The position numbers and the translations under genes were made by a program. Under the pieces are notes generated by a model. The model did no database searches, had not been told where the DNA came from, and worked only from the letters and a program-made list of their open reading frames with translations. From Streptomyces flaveolus (GTDB lineage: Bacteria; Actinomycetota; Actinomycetes; Streptomycetales; Streptomycetaceae), in contig NZ_JNWV01000006.1 of the NCBI RefSeq assembly GCF_000716535.1, positions 372,001-436,000 on the forward strand: a stretch of 64,000 bases of DNA, written 5' to 3'. Of this stretch, positions 25,552-38,744 are shown piece by piece; position 1 is the first letter of the stretch, and the number at the start of each line of letters is the position of its first letter.

Positions 25552-26957
25552 GACGTCCGGCACCTCTCCACGAACCGATGGGCGACACCGGGCCGGGACG
25601 CCCAGTGCGTGTGCAGATAACTCGCGTGCACGCCCTGCTGCACGAAACCTTCGACCCGCCGGACCGGGGCCCGTACGCCCCAGGCGGGAGCGGCACCGGC
25701 GTCCGGCTCGACGACCGTGCGGTGGAACTCGTGGCCCCGCATCCGCGTCCCGGCCGCCGCCAGCACACTGTCGCCGACGGCCACGGCGTCCCGGTAGCCG
25801 AGGGTCAGCCGATCGGTCATCCGCGCGGTGGCGTCGAGCACCCCGCACATGGGCTGCCCGTCCAGCGCGCGGCACAGGTAGAGCAGTCCGGCGCATTCGG
25901 CGGCCACGGGAGCGCCCGAACGGGCCAGTTCGGCCACGGCCCCGCGCAACGACTCGTTGGCGGACAGCTCGGCGGCGTACACCTCGGGGAAACCACCGCC
26001 GATGACCAACCCGGCCGTCCCGTCGGGGAGTCGCTCGTCCCGCAGGGGGTCGAAGGTGACGACCTCGGCTCCGGCGGCGGCGAGCAGCTCGGTGTGCTCG
26101 GCGTAGGAGAAGGTGAAGGCAGGCCCGCCGGCGACGGCGACGACAGGGGTCCGCTTCCCGGCGGACCGAGTCGGGTCCTGAGGGTACTTCTCGGCCGACC
26201 GAGACGGTTGGTCGTGGGCGGGCAACTCGGGCGTCCAGGGGGCGGAACCCTCTGGGAGGGCACCGGCACTCCGGGCGAGCCCCTCCAGCGCGGCCAGGTC
26301 ACACCCCTGAGCCACCTGCGCGGCCATGGCCTGGACGGCGTCCACCGCCGCAGCCTGCCGCTCGGCGACCGGCACCAACCCGAGGTGCCGAGAGGGCGTA
26401 TCCACCTGAGCGACCCGCCGCAAGACACCCAGGACCGGCACACCCGACGAGTCCAGAGCCTCCCGCAGGAGCGACTCGTGCCGGTCCGAGGCGACCTTGT
26501 TCAGGATCACGCCCCCGACCCGCACCTCCGGGTCCCAGGCGGCGAACCCGTGCACCAGCGCCGCCACCGACCGCGACTGCGACGAGGCGTCCACGACGAG
26601 CACCACCGGCGCCCGCAGCAGCTTGGCGACCTGGGCGGTGGACGCCAGCTCACCCTCGCCGGCGGCCCCGTCGTACAGCCCCATCACACCCTCGACCACG
26701 GCCAGGTCACACCCCCGCGCCCCGTGCAGGAACAGCGGAGCGACCAGCTCCGGCCCGCACAGGTACGCGTCGAGGTTGCGCCCCACCCGCCCGGTCGCGA
26801 GGGCGTGGTACCCGGGGTCGATGTAGTCCGGCCCGACCTTGTGCGGGGACACGGCGAGCCCCCGCGCGGCGAACGCGGCCATCAGCCCCGTGGCGACGGT
26901 GGTCTTGCCGCTGCCCGAGGAGGGCGCGGCGACGACCAGCCGGGGCACCGACGACAT
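25548..26957 (-). CDS. cobB: Hydrogenobyrinic acid a,c-diamide synthase
   Basis: CobB amidates the a and c side chains using glutamine and ATP. The 469-residue protein has a P-loop '[20 protein letters not shown]' at about residues 8-27, 'HKVGPDYIDPGYHALATGR', and a C-terminal glutamine amidotransferase domain with the nucleophile in 'PVAAECAGLLYLCRALDGQ' and 'GYRDAVA' beyond. A charged linker near residues 245-275 separates the halves. ATG 26957 overlaps the cobO stop by one base (TGATG); an in-frame GTG directly before it is an alternative. Confidence 0.95.
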   Translation of the reverse strand: MSSVPRLVVAAPSSGSGKTTVATGLMAAFAARGLAVSPHKVGPDYIDPGYHALATGRVGRNLDAYLCGPELVAPLFLHGARGCDLAVVEGVMGLYDGAAGEGELASTAQVAKLLRAPVVLVVDASSQSRSVAALVHGFAAWDPEVRVGGVILNKVASDRHESLLREALDSSGVPVLGVLRRVAQVDTPSRHLGLVPVAERQAAAVDAVQAMAAQVAQGCDLAALEGLARSAGALPEGSAPWTPELPAHDQPSRSAEKYPQDPTRSAGKRTPVVAVAGGPAFTFSYAEHTELLAAAGAEVVTFDPLRDERLPDGTAGLVIGGGFPEVYAAELSANESLRGAVAELARSGAPVAAECAGLLYLCRALDGQPMCGVLDATARMTDRLTLGYRDAVAVGDSVLAAAGTRMRGHEFHRTVVEPDAGAAPAWGVRAPVRRVEGFVQQGVHASYLHTHWASRPGVAHRFVERCRTS

Positions 26958-27556
26958 CACCACTCGATGCCCTTCTGGCCCTTCTGTCCCACGTCCATGG
27001 GGTGCTTGACCTTGGACATGTCGGTGACGAGGTCGGCGAAGTCCACCAGCTTCTCCGGCGCGTTCCGCCCGGTGATCACCACGTGCTGGGTGCCGGGACG
27101 GCCGCGCAGCACGTCGATGACCTCGTCGGTGTCGACCCAGCCCCAGTGCATCGGGTACGCGAACTCGTCGAGCACGTACAGCCGGTACGTCTCGGCGGCC
27201 AGGTCCCGCTTGACCTGCTCCCAGCCCTCGCGGGCCTTCTCCTCGTTGTCCATCTGCGCGTCGCGCTGGACCCACGACCAGCCCTCGCCCATCTTGTGCC
27301 AGTCGACGGTGCCGCCCTCGCCGGAGGCGCCGAGCACCCGGAGCGCGTTCTCCTCGCCGACCTTCCACTTCGCCGACTTGACGAACTGGAACACCCCGAT
27401 GGGCCACCCCTGGTTCCAGGCGCGCAGCGCGAGCCCGAACGCGGCGGTGGACTTGCCCTTGCCGACGCCCGTGTGCACGACGACCAGCGGACGGTTGCGG
27501 CGTTGACGGGTCGTCAGCCCGTCGTCCGGTACGACACTCGGCTGTCCCTGCGGCAT
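26957..27556 (-). CDS. cobO: Cob(I)yrinic acid a,c-diamide adenosyltransferase
   Basis: CobO transfers the 5'-deoxyadenosyl group of ATP to the cobalt of the corrinoid. The 199-residue protein is of the CobA/CobO type with a reversed-order P-loop 'HTGVGKGKSTAAFGLALRA' at residues 28-46 and 'YVLDEFAYPMHWGWVD' and 'HVVITGRNAPEKLVDFADLV' further on. Length is normal for the family. Its ATG overlaps the chelatase stop by one base (TAATG) and its stop overlaps the cobB start. Confidence 0.96.
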   Translation of the reverse strand: MPQGQPSVVPDDGLTTRQRRNRPLVVVHTGVGKGKSTAAFGLALRAWNQGWPIGVFQFVKSAKWKVGEENALRVLGASGEGGTVDWHKMGEGWSWVQRDAQMDNEEKAREGWEQVKRDLAAETYRLYVLDEFAYPMHWGWVDTDEVIDVLRGRPGTQHVVITGRNAPEKLVDFADLVTDMSKVKHPMDVGQKGQKGIEW

Positions 27557-29558
27557 TACGCGGCCCTCCTCGACGTCCCCTGCACATCCCTGACCAGCCC
27601 GGCGATCGAGTCGGCCCGCAGCTCGTCCAGCGTGACGGCCGTACCGCCCAGCTCACCGGCGAGCTGTCCGGCGAGCCCGAGCCGTACCGGCCCCGACTCG
27701 CAGTCCACGACCACCGAGGCGACCTGCTCGGCCGCGAACAGCCGCGCGGCCCGCCCGGCCAGCGCCACCGGCTCGGGGCCGCCGGTGGCCCGGCCGTCGG
27801 TCACCACGACCACCAGCGCCCGGCGCGCCGGGTCCCGCAGCCGCTCCACCCGCAGCACCTCGTGCGCCTTCAGCAGCCCGGCGGCGAGCGGCGTGCGCCC
27901 CCCGGTCGGCAGCGACTCCAGCCGCGCGGCGGCGGCGTCGACGGAGGACGTCGGCGGCAGCGCGACCTCGGCCGCCGCCCCCCGGAAGGTCACGAGCCCC
28001 ACCTTGTCCCGCCGCTGGTAGGCGTCCAGCAGCAGCGACAGCACGGCCCCCTTCACGGCACTCATCCGCTGCCGCGCCGCCATCGACCCCGAGGCGTCCA
28101 CCACGAACAGCACGAGGTTGCCCTCACGGCCCTCACGGACCGCCTGCCGCAGATCGTCCCGCCGGACGACCAGCCCCGGCCCGGACCGTCCCCGCGCCCG
28201 CTGATGCGGCGCCGCGGCTTGTACGGTCGCCGCCAGATGCAGCTTGGTCAGCGTGCCCCGGGGCCGCCGGGCCCCGGTGGTCCGCCCGTGCTCCGTCCGC
28301 GCCCGCGACCGCCGCCCGGCGGCACCCTCGCCGACGCCGGGCACGGTCAGTGCCTTGGCACGGAAGGGTTCGGCGGCCCGTACGGCCGACTGCTCCTGCC
28401 CGCCGGACGCCTGCGGCTGCCCGCCCTCACCGGCCTCGGGCCGCGCGGCGCCGCCGCCGTCGTCCTGCGGACCGCTGTCGGGCGCCGGCTGCCCGCCGCC
28501 CCCGCCCGGACCGTCGGGGTCGTCGTCGCCGTCCCCGTCGTCCGCCCCGTCCCCGGAGAACTGCTCCAGCGTCTCGTCCAGCTTGTCCTCGTCCAGACCC
28601 GGCGCGTCGAACGGGTTCCGCCGCCTGCGGTGGGGGAGCGCCAGCAGCGCGGCCTGCCGCACGTCCTCGGCGAGCACATCGGTCCGCCCGGCCCACGCGG
28701 CCAGCGCGGTCGCCGTACGGGCCATCACGATGTCGGCGCGCATGCCGTCCACCTCGAAGGCCGCACAGGTCGCCGCGATCTGCCGCAGCGCCCCGTCGCC
28801 GAGGCGCACCCGCGGCAACAACTCCCGCGCCGCCACGATCCGCTGCCGTACGGCGGCCTCCTCGCCGGCCCAGCGCGCGGTGAAGGCGGCCGGATCGTCG
28901 TCGTACGCCAGCCGGCGCCGGACGACCTCCACCCGCTGCTCCGGCTCCCGCGAGGCGGCCACCTCCACGGTCAGCCCGAACCGGTCCAGCAACTGCGGGC
29001 GCAGCTCGCCCTCTTCGGGGTTCATCGTCCCGACGAGCAGGAACCGGGCCGCGTGCCGCACGGACACACCCTCCCGCTCCACGTACGAGGCACCCATCGC
29101 CGCCGCGTCCAGCAGCAGGTCGACCAGGTGGTCGTGCAGCAGGTTCACCTCGTCGACGTAGAGGATGCCCCGGTGCGCGTCGGCCAGCAGACCCGGTTCG
29201 AAGGCCTTCACGCCCTCGGCCAGCGCCCGCTCGATGTCCAGCGCGCCGACGAGCCGGTCCTCGGAGGCGCCGACGGGCAGCTCGACCATCCGCGCGGGGC
29301 GCTCGACGCCGTCGCCGGCCTCGTGCGGCCCGTCCGGGCAGCCCGGGTCGGGGGAGGCCGGATCGCACGAGAACCGGCACCCGGGCACCACGGCCACCTC
29401 CGGCAGCAGCGCCGACAGCGCCCGTACCGCCGTGGACTTCGCGGTGCCCTTCTCGCCGCGCACCAGCACACCGCCGACCGCCGGCGACACGGCGTTCAGC
29501 AGCAGCGCGAGCCGCAGATCGTCCTGGCCGACGACGGCCGTAAAGGGGAACGGGGTGG

Positions 29559-29562
<4 letters not shown>
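27556..29562 (-). CDS. Cobaltochelatase accessory subunit, fused ChlI-ChlD type
   Basis: A 668-residue fusion of a magnesium-chelatase I-like AAA+ ATPase and a D-like von Willebrand A domain. Walker A '[12 protein letters not shown]' begins at residue 36, Walker B-like '[20 protein letters not shown]' and '[20 protein letters not shown]' follow. An acidic, Gly/Pro-rich linker spans about 360-420. The C-terminal VWA domain has the MIDAS motif D-x-S-x-S in '[20 protein letters not shown]'. A cysteine-rich insert ('[19 protein letters not shown]') may bind metal. It should drive cobalt insertion with CobN, whose stop overlaps its GTG start, in place of CobS/CobT. Confidence 0.92.
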
Positions 29563-33220
<3,658 letters not shown>

Positions 33221-33224
<4 letters not shown>

Positions 33225-34729
33225 GCGGGCGCTCCCGGTGGAATGAAAGGCAGTCCTTGCGGCGCGCCCGACTCGATGAGCCGCCACAGCGCGTCCGTGT
33301 CCGCGTGCTGTTCGATCAGGTCGCCGAGCCGGTCGAGCTGCTCCTCGCGCAGCGCGGCGAAGGAGGTGTCCGGCGCGGGCACGAAGCGGCGGCCCGCGGC
33401 GGCGGCCACCTCGCGCAGGAAGGCCCGCCGGAAGCCGTCCGACTCCAGCGAACCGTGCCAGTGGGTGCCCCAGGTCTGGCCGACCCGGCAGCCGTCGAGG
33501 AAGGCCTCGCCCCCGTCGACGGTGGCCACACCGTGGTGGATCTCGTAGCCGTCGACCCGCTCGCCGAGGGCTTCGCCGCTGGGCCGGGTGAGGGTCTTCT
33601 CGCGGGCGAACCGCACCCGGACGGGCAGGATGCCGAGCCCGTCGACATGACCGCGCCGGCTCTCGACGTCGTCCTCGATGTGCTCGCCGAGGATCTGGAA
33701 GCCGCCGCAGACACCGAGGACGGGGCGTCCCTCGGCGGCCCGGCGCACGAGCGCGTCCGCCAGCCCCCGTTCCCGCAGCCACTCCAGCGCCCGTACGGTC
33801 CCGCGCGTGCCCGGGACGACGACGAGATCGGCGTCCGCGAGCTCCTCCGGGCGGTCCACGAACCGCACGACCACACCTGGCTCGGCGGCCAGTGCGTCCA
33901 CGTCGGTGAAGTTGGACATCAGCGGGATCGCGCACACGGCGACCCGCAGCACGTCCTCGCCGACCGGGGGCGTCACGGCGGACTCGCGGACCGTGCCCCG
34001 CAGGGACACCCTCAGTCCGTCCTCCTCGTCGATGCCGAGGCCGTGCCGGAAGGGCAGCACGCCGTACGTCCGCCGCCCGGTGAGGTCACGGAGCATGTCC
34101 AACCCCGGCTCCAGCAGCCCGACATCGCCCCGGAACTTGTTCACCAGGAACCCGGCGACCAGCTCCTGGTCCTCCGGCGAGAGCAGGGCGACGGTGCCGA
34201 AGAAGGAGGCGAACACGCCCCCGCGGTCGATGTCGCCGACGACGAGCACGGGCAGCCGCGCGTTCCGCGCGATCCCCATGTTGACGATGTCGGTCCGTCG
34301 CAGGTTGATCTCGGCCGGGCTCCCCGCCCCCTCACAGATCACCGCGTCATACGTGCCCCGCAACTGTGCCAGGCAGTCCAGCACCGTGCCCAGCAGGCGC
34401 TGTTGGCGCCCGCCGTGGTACCCGCGCGCGCTCAACTCGCCCACCGGCTTGCCCAGCAGCACCACCTGGCTGCTCTGCTCGCCACCGGGCTTGAGCAGCA
34501 CCGGGTTCATCAGCGCGGTCGGCTCGACGCGGCACGCCTGGGCCTGCATGGCCTGCGCCCGGCCGATCTCCGCGCCCTCGCGCGTGACGAACGAGTTCAG
34601 GGACATGTTCTGCGCCTTGAACGGCGCGACCTTCACGCCCTGGCGGACCAGCCAGCGGCAGATGCCGGCCGTCACGACGCTCTTGCCCGCGTCGGAGGTG
34701 GTGCCGGCGACGAGGAGACCACCGTTCAC
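33221..34729 (-). CDS. cobQ: Cobyric acid synthase
   Basis: CobQ amidates the b, d, e and g side chains of adenosyl-cobyrinic acid a,c-diamide with glutamine and ATP. The 502-residue protein has the synthetase P-loop 'LLVAGTTSDAGKSVVTAGIC' near residue 5, 'APFKAQNMSLNSFVTREG' and 'VICEGAGSPAEINLRRTDIV', then a GATase domain with the nucleophilic Cys in 'VLGVCGGFQILGEHIED' and the His in 'YEIHHGVATVDGG'. GTG 34729 overlaps the cobD stop (GTGA); the rest of the open frame reads through cobD. Confidence 0.96.
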
Positions 34730-35670
34730 TTCCCACGTCCTTTCAGGAGGGCGCGCGCGGCGAGCGTGGTGCCGAGCGCGAGGAGACCGACGCGGCGGGA
34801 GAGCCGTACGGCCCGGTCGATGTCGGTGACGCGGACCGGCCGTCCGGTGGCGCCGTTCAGCACCGGGCGGTGTTCGACCCGGCCGCCGTAGGAGAGCGTC
34901 CCGCCCAGGCGCACGCCGAGAGCGCCCGCGAAGGAGGCCTCCACGGGCCCGGCGTTGGGGCTCGGGTGCCTGCGCGCGTCCGCCCTCCAGGCGCGCAGGG
35001 CGCCACGCGGATCGGGTCCGGCCACGGCGGCGAGCACGGCGGTCAGCCGGGCGCCCGGCCAGCCGGCGACGTCGTCCAGGCGGGCGGAGGCCCAGCCGTA
35101 GCGCCGGTGGCGGGGCGACTTGTGACCCACCATCGCGTCCAGGGTGTTGACCGCCCGGAACCCGAGCAGCCCCGGGACGCCGGCCACGGCGCCCCAGACG
35201 AGCGCGCCGACCACGGCGTCGGAGGTGTTCTCGGCGACCGACTCGACCACGGCCCGGGCGATCCCGTCGGCGTCCAGCGCCTGCGGGTCCCGGCCGCACA
35301 GGTGCGGCAGCCGGGCCCGGGCGGCCTCGACGTCCCCGGCCTGAAGGGCACGCCCGATGGTGCGGGCCTCCCGGGCGAGCGAGGTGCCGCCGACGACGGC
35401 CCAGGTGGCGGCGGCGGCCAGCGCGGCGGAAGCGGTGCGGGAGGGGCGTAGGGCGCGTGCGGTCAGCGCGCCGAGGGCGACGGCGCCGCCGGCGCACACG
35501 GCGGTGTGCAGGGCGCCCCAGCCACGGTGGTCGTGCCACAGGGCGCGCTCCACGGCCCCGGCCGCCCGGCCGAACACGGCGACCGGATGCCCGCGGCGCG
35601 GATCGCCGAGGAGCAGGTCACCGAGGACGCCGGCGGCGGCACCGTACGCGTATGTGCGATCGGCACCCAT
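34726..35670 (-). CDS. cobD: Adenosylcobinamide-phosphate synthase
   Basis: CobD/CbiB is an integral membrane enzyme that attaches aminopropanol or its phosphate to adenosylcobyric acid. The 314-residue protein opens with the typical 'AYGAAAGVLGDLLLGDPRRG' and has 'VESVAENTSDAVVGALVWGA' and 'FRAVNTLDAMVGHKSPRHRR', the conserved CbiB core, plus about five hydrophobic helices. ATG 35670 lacks a strong ribosome site, which fits control of translation by the riboswitch upstream. It is the first gene of the cobD-cobQ-cobN-chelatase-cobO-cobB-cobI operon. Confidence 0.94.
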   Translation of the reverse strand: MGADRTYAYGAAAGVLGDLLLGDPRRGHPVAVFGRAAGAVERALWHDHRGWGALHTAVCAGGAVALGALTARALRPSRTASAALAAAATWAVVGGTSLAREARTIGRALQAGDVEAARARLPHLCGRDPQALDADGIARAVVESVAENTSDAVVGALVWGAVAGVPGLLGFRAVNTLDAMVGHKSPRHRRYGWASARLDDVAGWPGARLTAVLAAVAGPDPRGALRAWRADARRHPSPNAGPVEASFAGALGVRLGGTLSYGGRVEHRPVLNGATGRPVRVTDIDRAVRLSRRVGLLALGTTLAARALLKGRGK

Positions 35671-35779
35671 CGGCTCAGCCGGCCGTGGGAACAGGAACGG
35701 TCCTGGTACGGGTCCTCGATCGGCAGCCGAGCATGGCGATATGTGTCCTCACTCAGGGTGTCCGCGCCCTGGTTCGACG

Positions 35780-35945
35780 TGAAATCGGCGGTGAGAGTTC
35801 CTGGCTCCCGGGGGTTCTTCCCCGGTGACAGTGGCGGGACCGCGCCGGATTCGCACCGGCTTCCTCTCTTGCCGCCGTACATGGCCTGGGCAGTCCACCA
35901 CGTGCCCGGAACGGCCGTCAACTTGCCTTTGACCTGGGACGCCGG
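35780..35945 (-). ncRNA. Cobalamin riboswitch upstream of cobD
   Basis: On the minus strand, the B12-box core lies at 35860-35828: GCCGGTGCGAATCCGG followed by GCGGTCCCGCCACTGT, the most conserved part of cobalamin aptamers. Upstream, AAGAGAGGAAGCC and further GC-rich helices, and downstream a GAACCCCCGGGAGCCAGGAA stretch, fit the other helices. The ends given are approximate. About 110 bases separate it from the cobD start, and no U-tract terminator was seen in between. That leaves translational control or a distal switch as the likely mode. It should shut the cobD-to-cobI operon down when adenosylcobalamin is plentiful. Confidence 0.9.
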
Positions 35946-36009
35946 ACTGTGCTGAGGCCCACACCGCCGGCCTGCCGGACGGCGAGCAGGGCCGGTTCGC
36001 GACATGCGT

Positions 36010-36051
36010 CGGCCCCGCCGGGCCCCCTGGAGCGGGGGCCCGGCGGGGCCG
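36010..36051 (-). terminator. Strong GC hairpin ending the pit operon
   Basis: Bases 36010-36027 and 36034-36051 form a perfect 18-bp GC-rich stem with loop TGGAGC. It lies 19 bases past the stop of the small membrane-protein gene and about 65 bases before the riboswitch, so it separates the phosphate and cobalamin operons, which run in the same direction. No U tract follows. Confidence 0.88.
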
Positions 36052-36069
36052 ATGCCGGGTGTCGGACCG

Positions 36070-36297
36070 TCAGGGCTTGACGACGATCAGGTAGATCCCG
36101 TACGCCACCGCCGCCGCACAGGCCGCGAAGCACACGTACGCGCCGGTGACCGCGAGCGCCGCGGACCCGCCCTGGGCCGCCGCCTTCTCACGGCGGGACA
36201 GGCCGTTGATGCCGAGGGTGAACAGGACCACCAGGCCCACCGTGAAAGCGAGGCTGACGCCGAAGACGGAGCCGAGGGCCGCCCAGTCGATCTTCAT
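36070..36297 (-). CDS. Small membrane protein downstream of pit
   Basis: A 75-residue protein with two hydrophobic helices (about 10-30 and 48-70) separated by a short basic loop 'NGLSRREKAAAQGG'. There is no recognised domain. It starts 35 bases after the Pit transporter gene with AAGGAAG as ribosome site, and a strong terminator follows, so it is the second gene of a phosphate-regulated pair. A role as a small partner of the transporter is plausible; nothing in the sequence proves it. Confidence 0.8.
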   Translation of the reverse strand: MKIDWAALGSVFGVSLAFTVGLVVLFTLGINGLSRREKAAAQGGSAALAVTGAYVCFAACAAAVAYGIYLIVVKP

Positions 36298-36331
36298 GGG
36301 GATGCTTCCTTCAGTAACCGTGTGCTCGGGG

Positions 36332-37585
36332 TCAGACCGCGGCGGCCGGCGGGGCGGCCGGGGCTGCGGGGGAGGGCTCGGTGGCCGGGGCGGGGATGGT
36401 GGCCGTCAGGTCCTCGCTGACGATGCCCGCCGGGGGCGGGGTCACGGCGGCGATGGCGGTGGTGACCACACCGGCCGGCTCGCCGGTCTCCTCGACCACG
36501 TTGGTGTGGTCGACGACCTCGCGGCGGGAGATCTTCCAGATCGCGGCGCTCGCGGCGACCAGGAAGACGGCGACGACGGCGGTGCCCCAGTCACCGAGGC
36601 CGGTGACGGACTCGGCGCCCGCGCCGACCAGGGCGGCGGCCGGGAGGGTCAGCGCCCACGCGACGAACATGCGGGTCGCGGTGGACCAGCGGACCACACC
36701 GCCCTTGCGGCCGAGACCCGCGCCCATCACCGAGCCGGAGACGACGTGCGTGGTGGAGAGGGAGAAGCCGAGGTGGGAGGAGGCGAGGATGGCGGTCGCG
36801 GCGCTGGTCTGGGCGGCGAAGCCCTGGCGCGGCTCCAGGTCGGTCAGGCCCTTGCCCATGGTGCGGATGATGCGCCAGCCGCCGATGTAGGTGCCGAGCG
36901 CGATGGCCAGGCCGGCGGAGAGGATCACCCAGGTGGGAGGGTTGGAGCCGGGGGCGATGGAGCCGCCCGCGACGAGGGCGAGGGTGATGATGCCCATCGT
37001 CTTCTGCGCGTCGTTGGTGCCGTGCGCGAGGGAGACCAGGCCGGCGGAGGCGATCTGGCCGGCGCGGTAGCCCTTGCGGGTGGCCTCGCCGTCGGCGGTG
37101 CCGCCGACGCCGTAGGAGAACCGGGTGGCCAGCAGCGAGGCGAGGCCCGCGACGATCGGCGCGGCGACGGCCGGGAGCAGCACCTTGGTGACCAGGACGT
37201 CACCGTGGACGGCGCCGAAGCCGGCGGAGGCGACGGTGGCGCCGACCAGGCCGCCCATCAGGGCGTGCGAGGAGCTGGAGGGCAGGCCCACCAGCCAGGT
37301 CAGCAGATTCCAGAGGATCGCGCCGACCAGGGCGGCGAAGATGACCTCGGGACGGATGCCGGTCTCGTCGACGAGACCCTTGGAGATCGTGTTCGCGACC
37401 TCCACGGAGAGGAAGGCGCCCACAAGGTTGAGGACGGCGGACATGGCAACCGCGATCTTCGGCTTCAGGGCGCCTGTGGAGATGGTGGTGGCCATCGCGT
37501 TCGCGGTGTCGTGGAAACCGTTCGTGAAATCGAACGCGAGAGCGGTTACCACCACAATCGCGAGGATCAGCGAGAAGCTTTCCAT
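36332..37585 (-). CDS. pitH: Low-affinity inorganic phosphate transporter (Pit family)
   Basis: A 417-residue membrane protein of the PiT family, which imports phosphate, usually as a metal-phosphate complex, driven by protons. The two inverted signature repeats are present: 'FDFTNGFHDTANAMATTIST' near residue 19 and 'VSLAHGTNDAQKTMGIITLA' near 187. 'GLPSSSSHALMGGLVGATVA' and 'SHLGFSLSTTHVVSGSVMG' are further PiT motifs. About ten helices are predicted by eye; the last about 60 residues are an unusual Pro/Ala/Glu-rich tail. A PHO box lies 48 bases before ATG 37585, so PhoP control is likely. From memory it matches S. coelicolor PitH2. Confidence 0.95.
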   Translation of the reverse strand: MESFSLILAIVVVTALAFDFTNGFHDTANAMATTISTGALKPKIAVAMSAVLNLVGAFLSVEVANTISKGLVDETGIRPEVIFAALVGAILWNLLTWLVGLPSSSSHALMGGLVGATVASAGFGAVHGDVLVTKVLLPAVAAPIVAGLASLLATRFSYGVGGTADGEATRKGYRAGQIASAGLVSLAHGTNDAQKTMGIITLALVAGGSIAPGSNPPTWVILSAGLAIALGTYIGGWRIIRTMGKGLTDLEPRQGFAAQTSAATAILASSHLGFSLSTTHVVSGSVMGAGLGRKGGVVRWSTATRMFVAWALTLPAAALVGAGAESVTGLGDWGTAVVAVFLVAASAAIWKISRREVVDHTNVVEETGEPAGVVTTAIAAVTPPPAGIVSEDLTATIPAPATEPSPAAPAAPPAAAV

Positions 37586-37613
37586 TTACCCAGGCAATCG
37601 TTCGAGGTCATTG

Positions 37614-37654
37614 GCTGGACGAACGTAGGCAACCTGGGTGAACGGAAGATGAAC
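37614..37654 (-). promoter_or_regulatory. PHO box (PhoP operator) upstream of pitH
   Basis: On the minus strand two adjacent 11-bp direct repeats occur: GTTCATCTTCC (37654-37644) and GTTCACCCAGG (37643-37633). After eight bases comes a third unit, GTTCGTCCAGC (37624-37614). This is the Streptomyces PhoP core-operator layout. It lies 29-69 bases before the pitH start codon, so binding could activate or block pitH depending on phosphate. Confidence 0.85.
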
Positions 37655-37713
37655 TGAGGCGGGCGTGAGGGTGTCCTTAACGCGCGTGCGAGGTTCCGCT
37701 TCGTGTCGTCGGC

Positions 37714-37728
37714 CCAAGCCTGGCTTGG
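37714..37728. terminator. Short palindrome at the muramidase 3' end
   Basis: CCAAGCC-T-GGCTTGG is a perfect 15-base dyad just past the GH25 stop codon (cta at 37729-37731 on the plus strand). A one-base loop means it would form a smaller hairpin; it may be a weak terminator or a protein site. Confidence 0.4.
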
Positions 37729-38565
37729 CTACCGGCCGCGGGCGAAGATCCGCAGCCGGTTCAGGGAGCCGTTGAAGAGATTCTGGTCACCCGGCAGCCT
37801 GCCCTTGACGGCGTGCTGCCAGAACGTCCAGTACCGCCAGCCTCCCGGCAGCGCGCCCGGCCGCGAGGTGCCGTGGCGGGCGATCCACAGGGCGTGCGAG
37901 GAGGAGAAGGCGCGGCTGTTCCCGGTGCACAGCTTCCACCACTGGGTTGTGGTGTAGATCACCGGACGGCGGCCGGTCTCCTCCTTGATCTCGTCGCTGA
38001 ACGACCGGATCCAGCGGACCATCCGGGCCTTGCCCAGTCCGTAGCACTTGTGCTTCGGGTCGTACGGGTTGTACTCGATGTCCAGCGCGGGCGGCAGCGT
38101 CCAGCCGTCCGCCCGCCAGTCGCCGCCGTGCCGCACGAAGTACGCGGCCTGCTTGGCGCCTGAGGACCGGTCCGGCCGGGCGAAGTGGTAGGCGCCCCGG
38201 ATCAGGCCGGCCTCGCGGGCGCCGGAGTACTGCCCGGAGAAGTAGGGATTGCGGTAGTTCGTGGACTCGGTCGCCTTGACGTAGACGAACCGCGCGCCCT
38301 TCGCCCGGGCGGCCGCCCAGTCGACCCGCCTCTGGTGGGACGACACGTCGTGGCCGCGGGGCCGGGTGCCGGCCAGGAGCGACAGCCCGGGCAGCTCCGA
38401 CAGCACCGACAGCACGCCCGGGGTCGGCGCCCCGGTCGTCTCCGACCCCCCGGTCGGCCTCAGCGGTCCGGCGGACGCGGTCGTGGCGGTCGCGAGGGCG
38501 AGGGCCGCCGCGGCCGCCGCGAGGACACCGGCGCGGCGGCGGACAAGGGTGCGTTCACGGGCCAT
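37729..38565 (-). CDS. Secreted GH25 muramidase (lysozyme M1-like)
   Basis: A 278-residue exported glycoside hydrolase family 25 protein, which cuts the MurNAc-GlcNAc bond of peptidoglycan. A signal peptide (residues 1 to about 32, ending near 'ATTASAG') is followed by a short linker and the GH25 domain. 'RGHDVSSHQRRVDWAAARAK' holds the first catalytic-site Asp, 'ARFVYVKATESTNYRNPYF' the second strand, and 'LPPALDIEYNPYDP' the D-x-E pair. It ends shortly after the last strand, with no added wall-binding repeats. ATG 38565 is chosen for its GGGGGAG ribosome site. It is divergent from the aldolase gene. Confidence 0.93.
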   Translation of the reverse strand: MARERTLVRRRAGVLAAAAAALALATATTASAGPLRPTGGSETTGAPTPGVLSVLSELPGLSLLAGTRPRGHDVSSHQRRVDWAAARAKGARFVYVKATESTNYRNPYFSGQYSGAREAGLIRGAYHFARPDRSSGAKQAAYFVRHGGDWRADGWTLPPALDIEYNPYDPKHKCYGLGKARMVRWIRSFSDEIKEETGRRPVIYTTTQWWKLCTGNSRAFSSSHALWIARHGTSRPGALPGGWRYWTFWQHAVKGRLPGDQNLFNGSLNRLRIFARGR

Positions 38566-38744
38566 GCGTCTCCCCCGGGGTGGACGTCCAGTCGGCAAGA
38601 GGGATCATTGAAGGCCCGTTGTTCATCGCATCTGTGCCGATTTATGGCGTTTCGGCGGTAGATCCGCCCGTTCGGCCGTATCGTTTCCGCGCGGGGACGA
38701 CCGGCCCGACCGCTCCCGGCCGGTCCGGCTGGCAGGATCACGGC

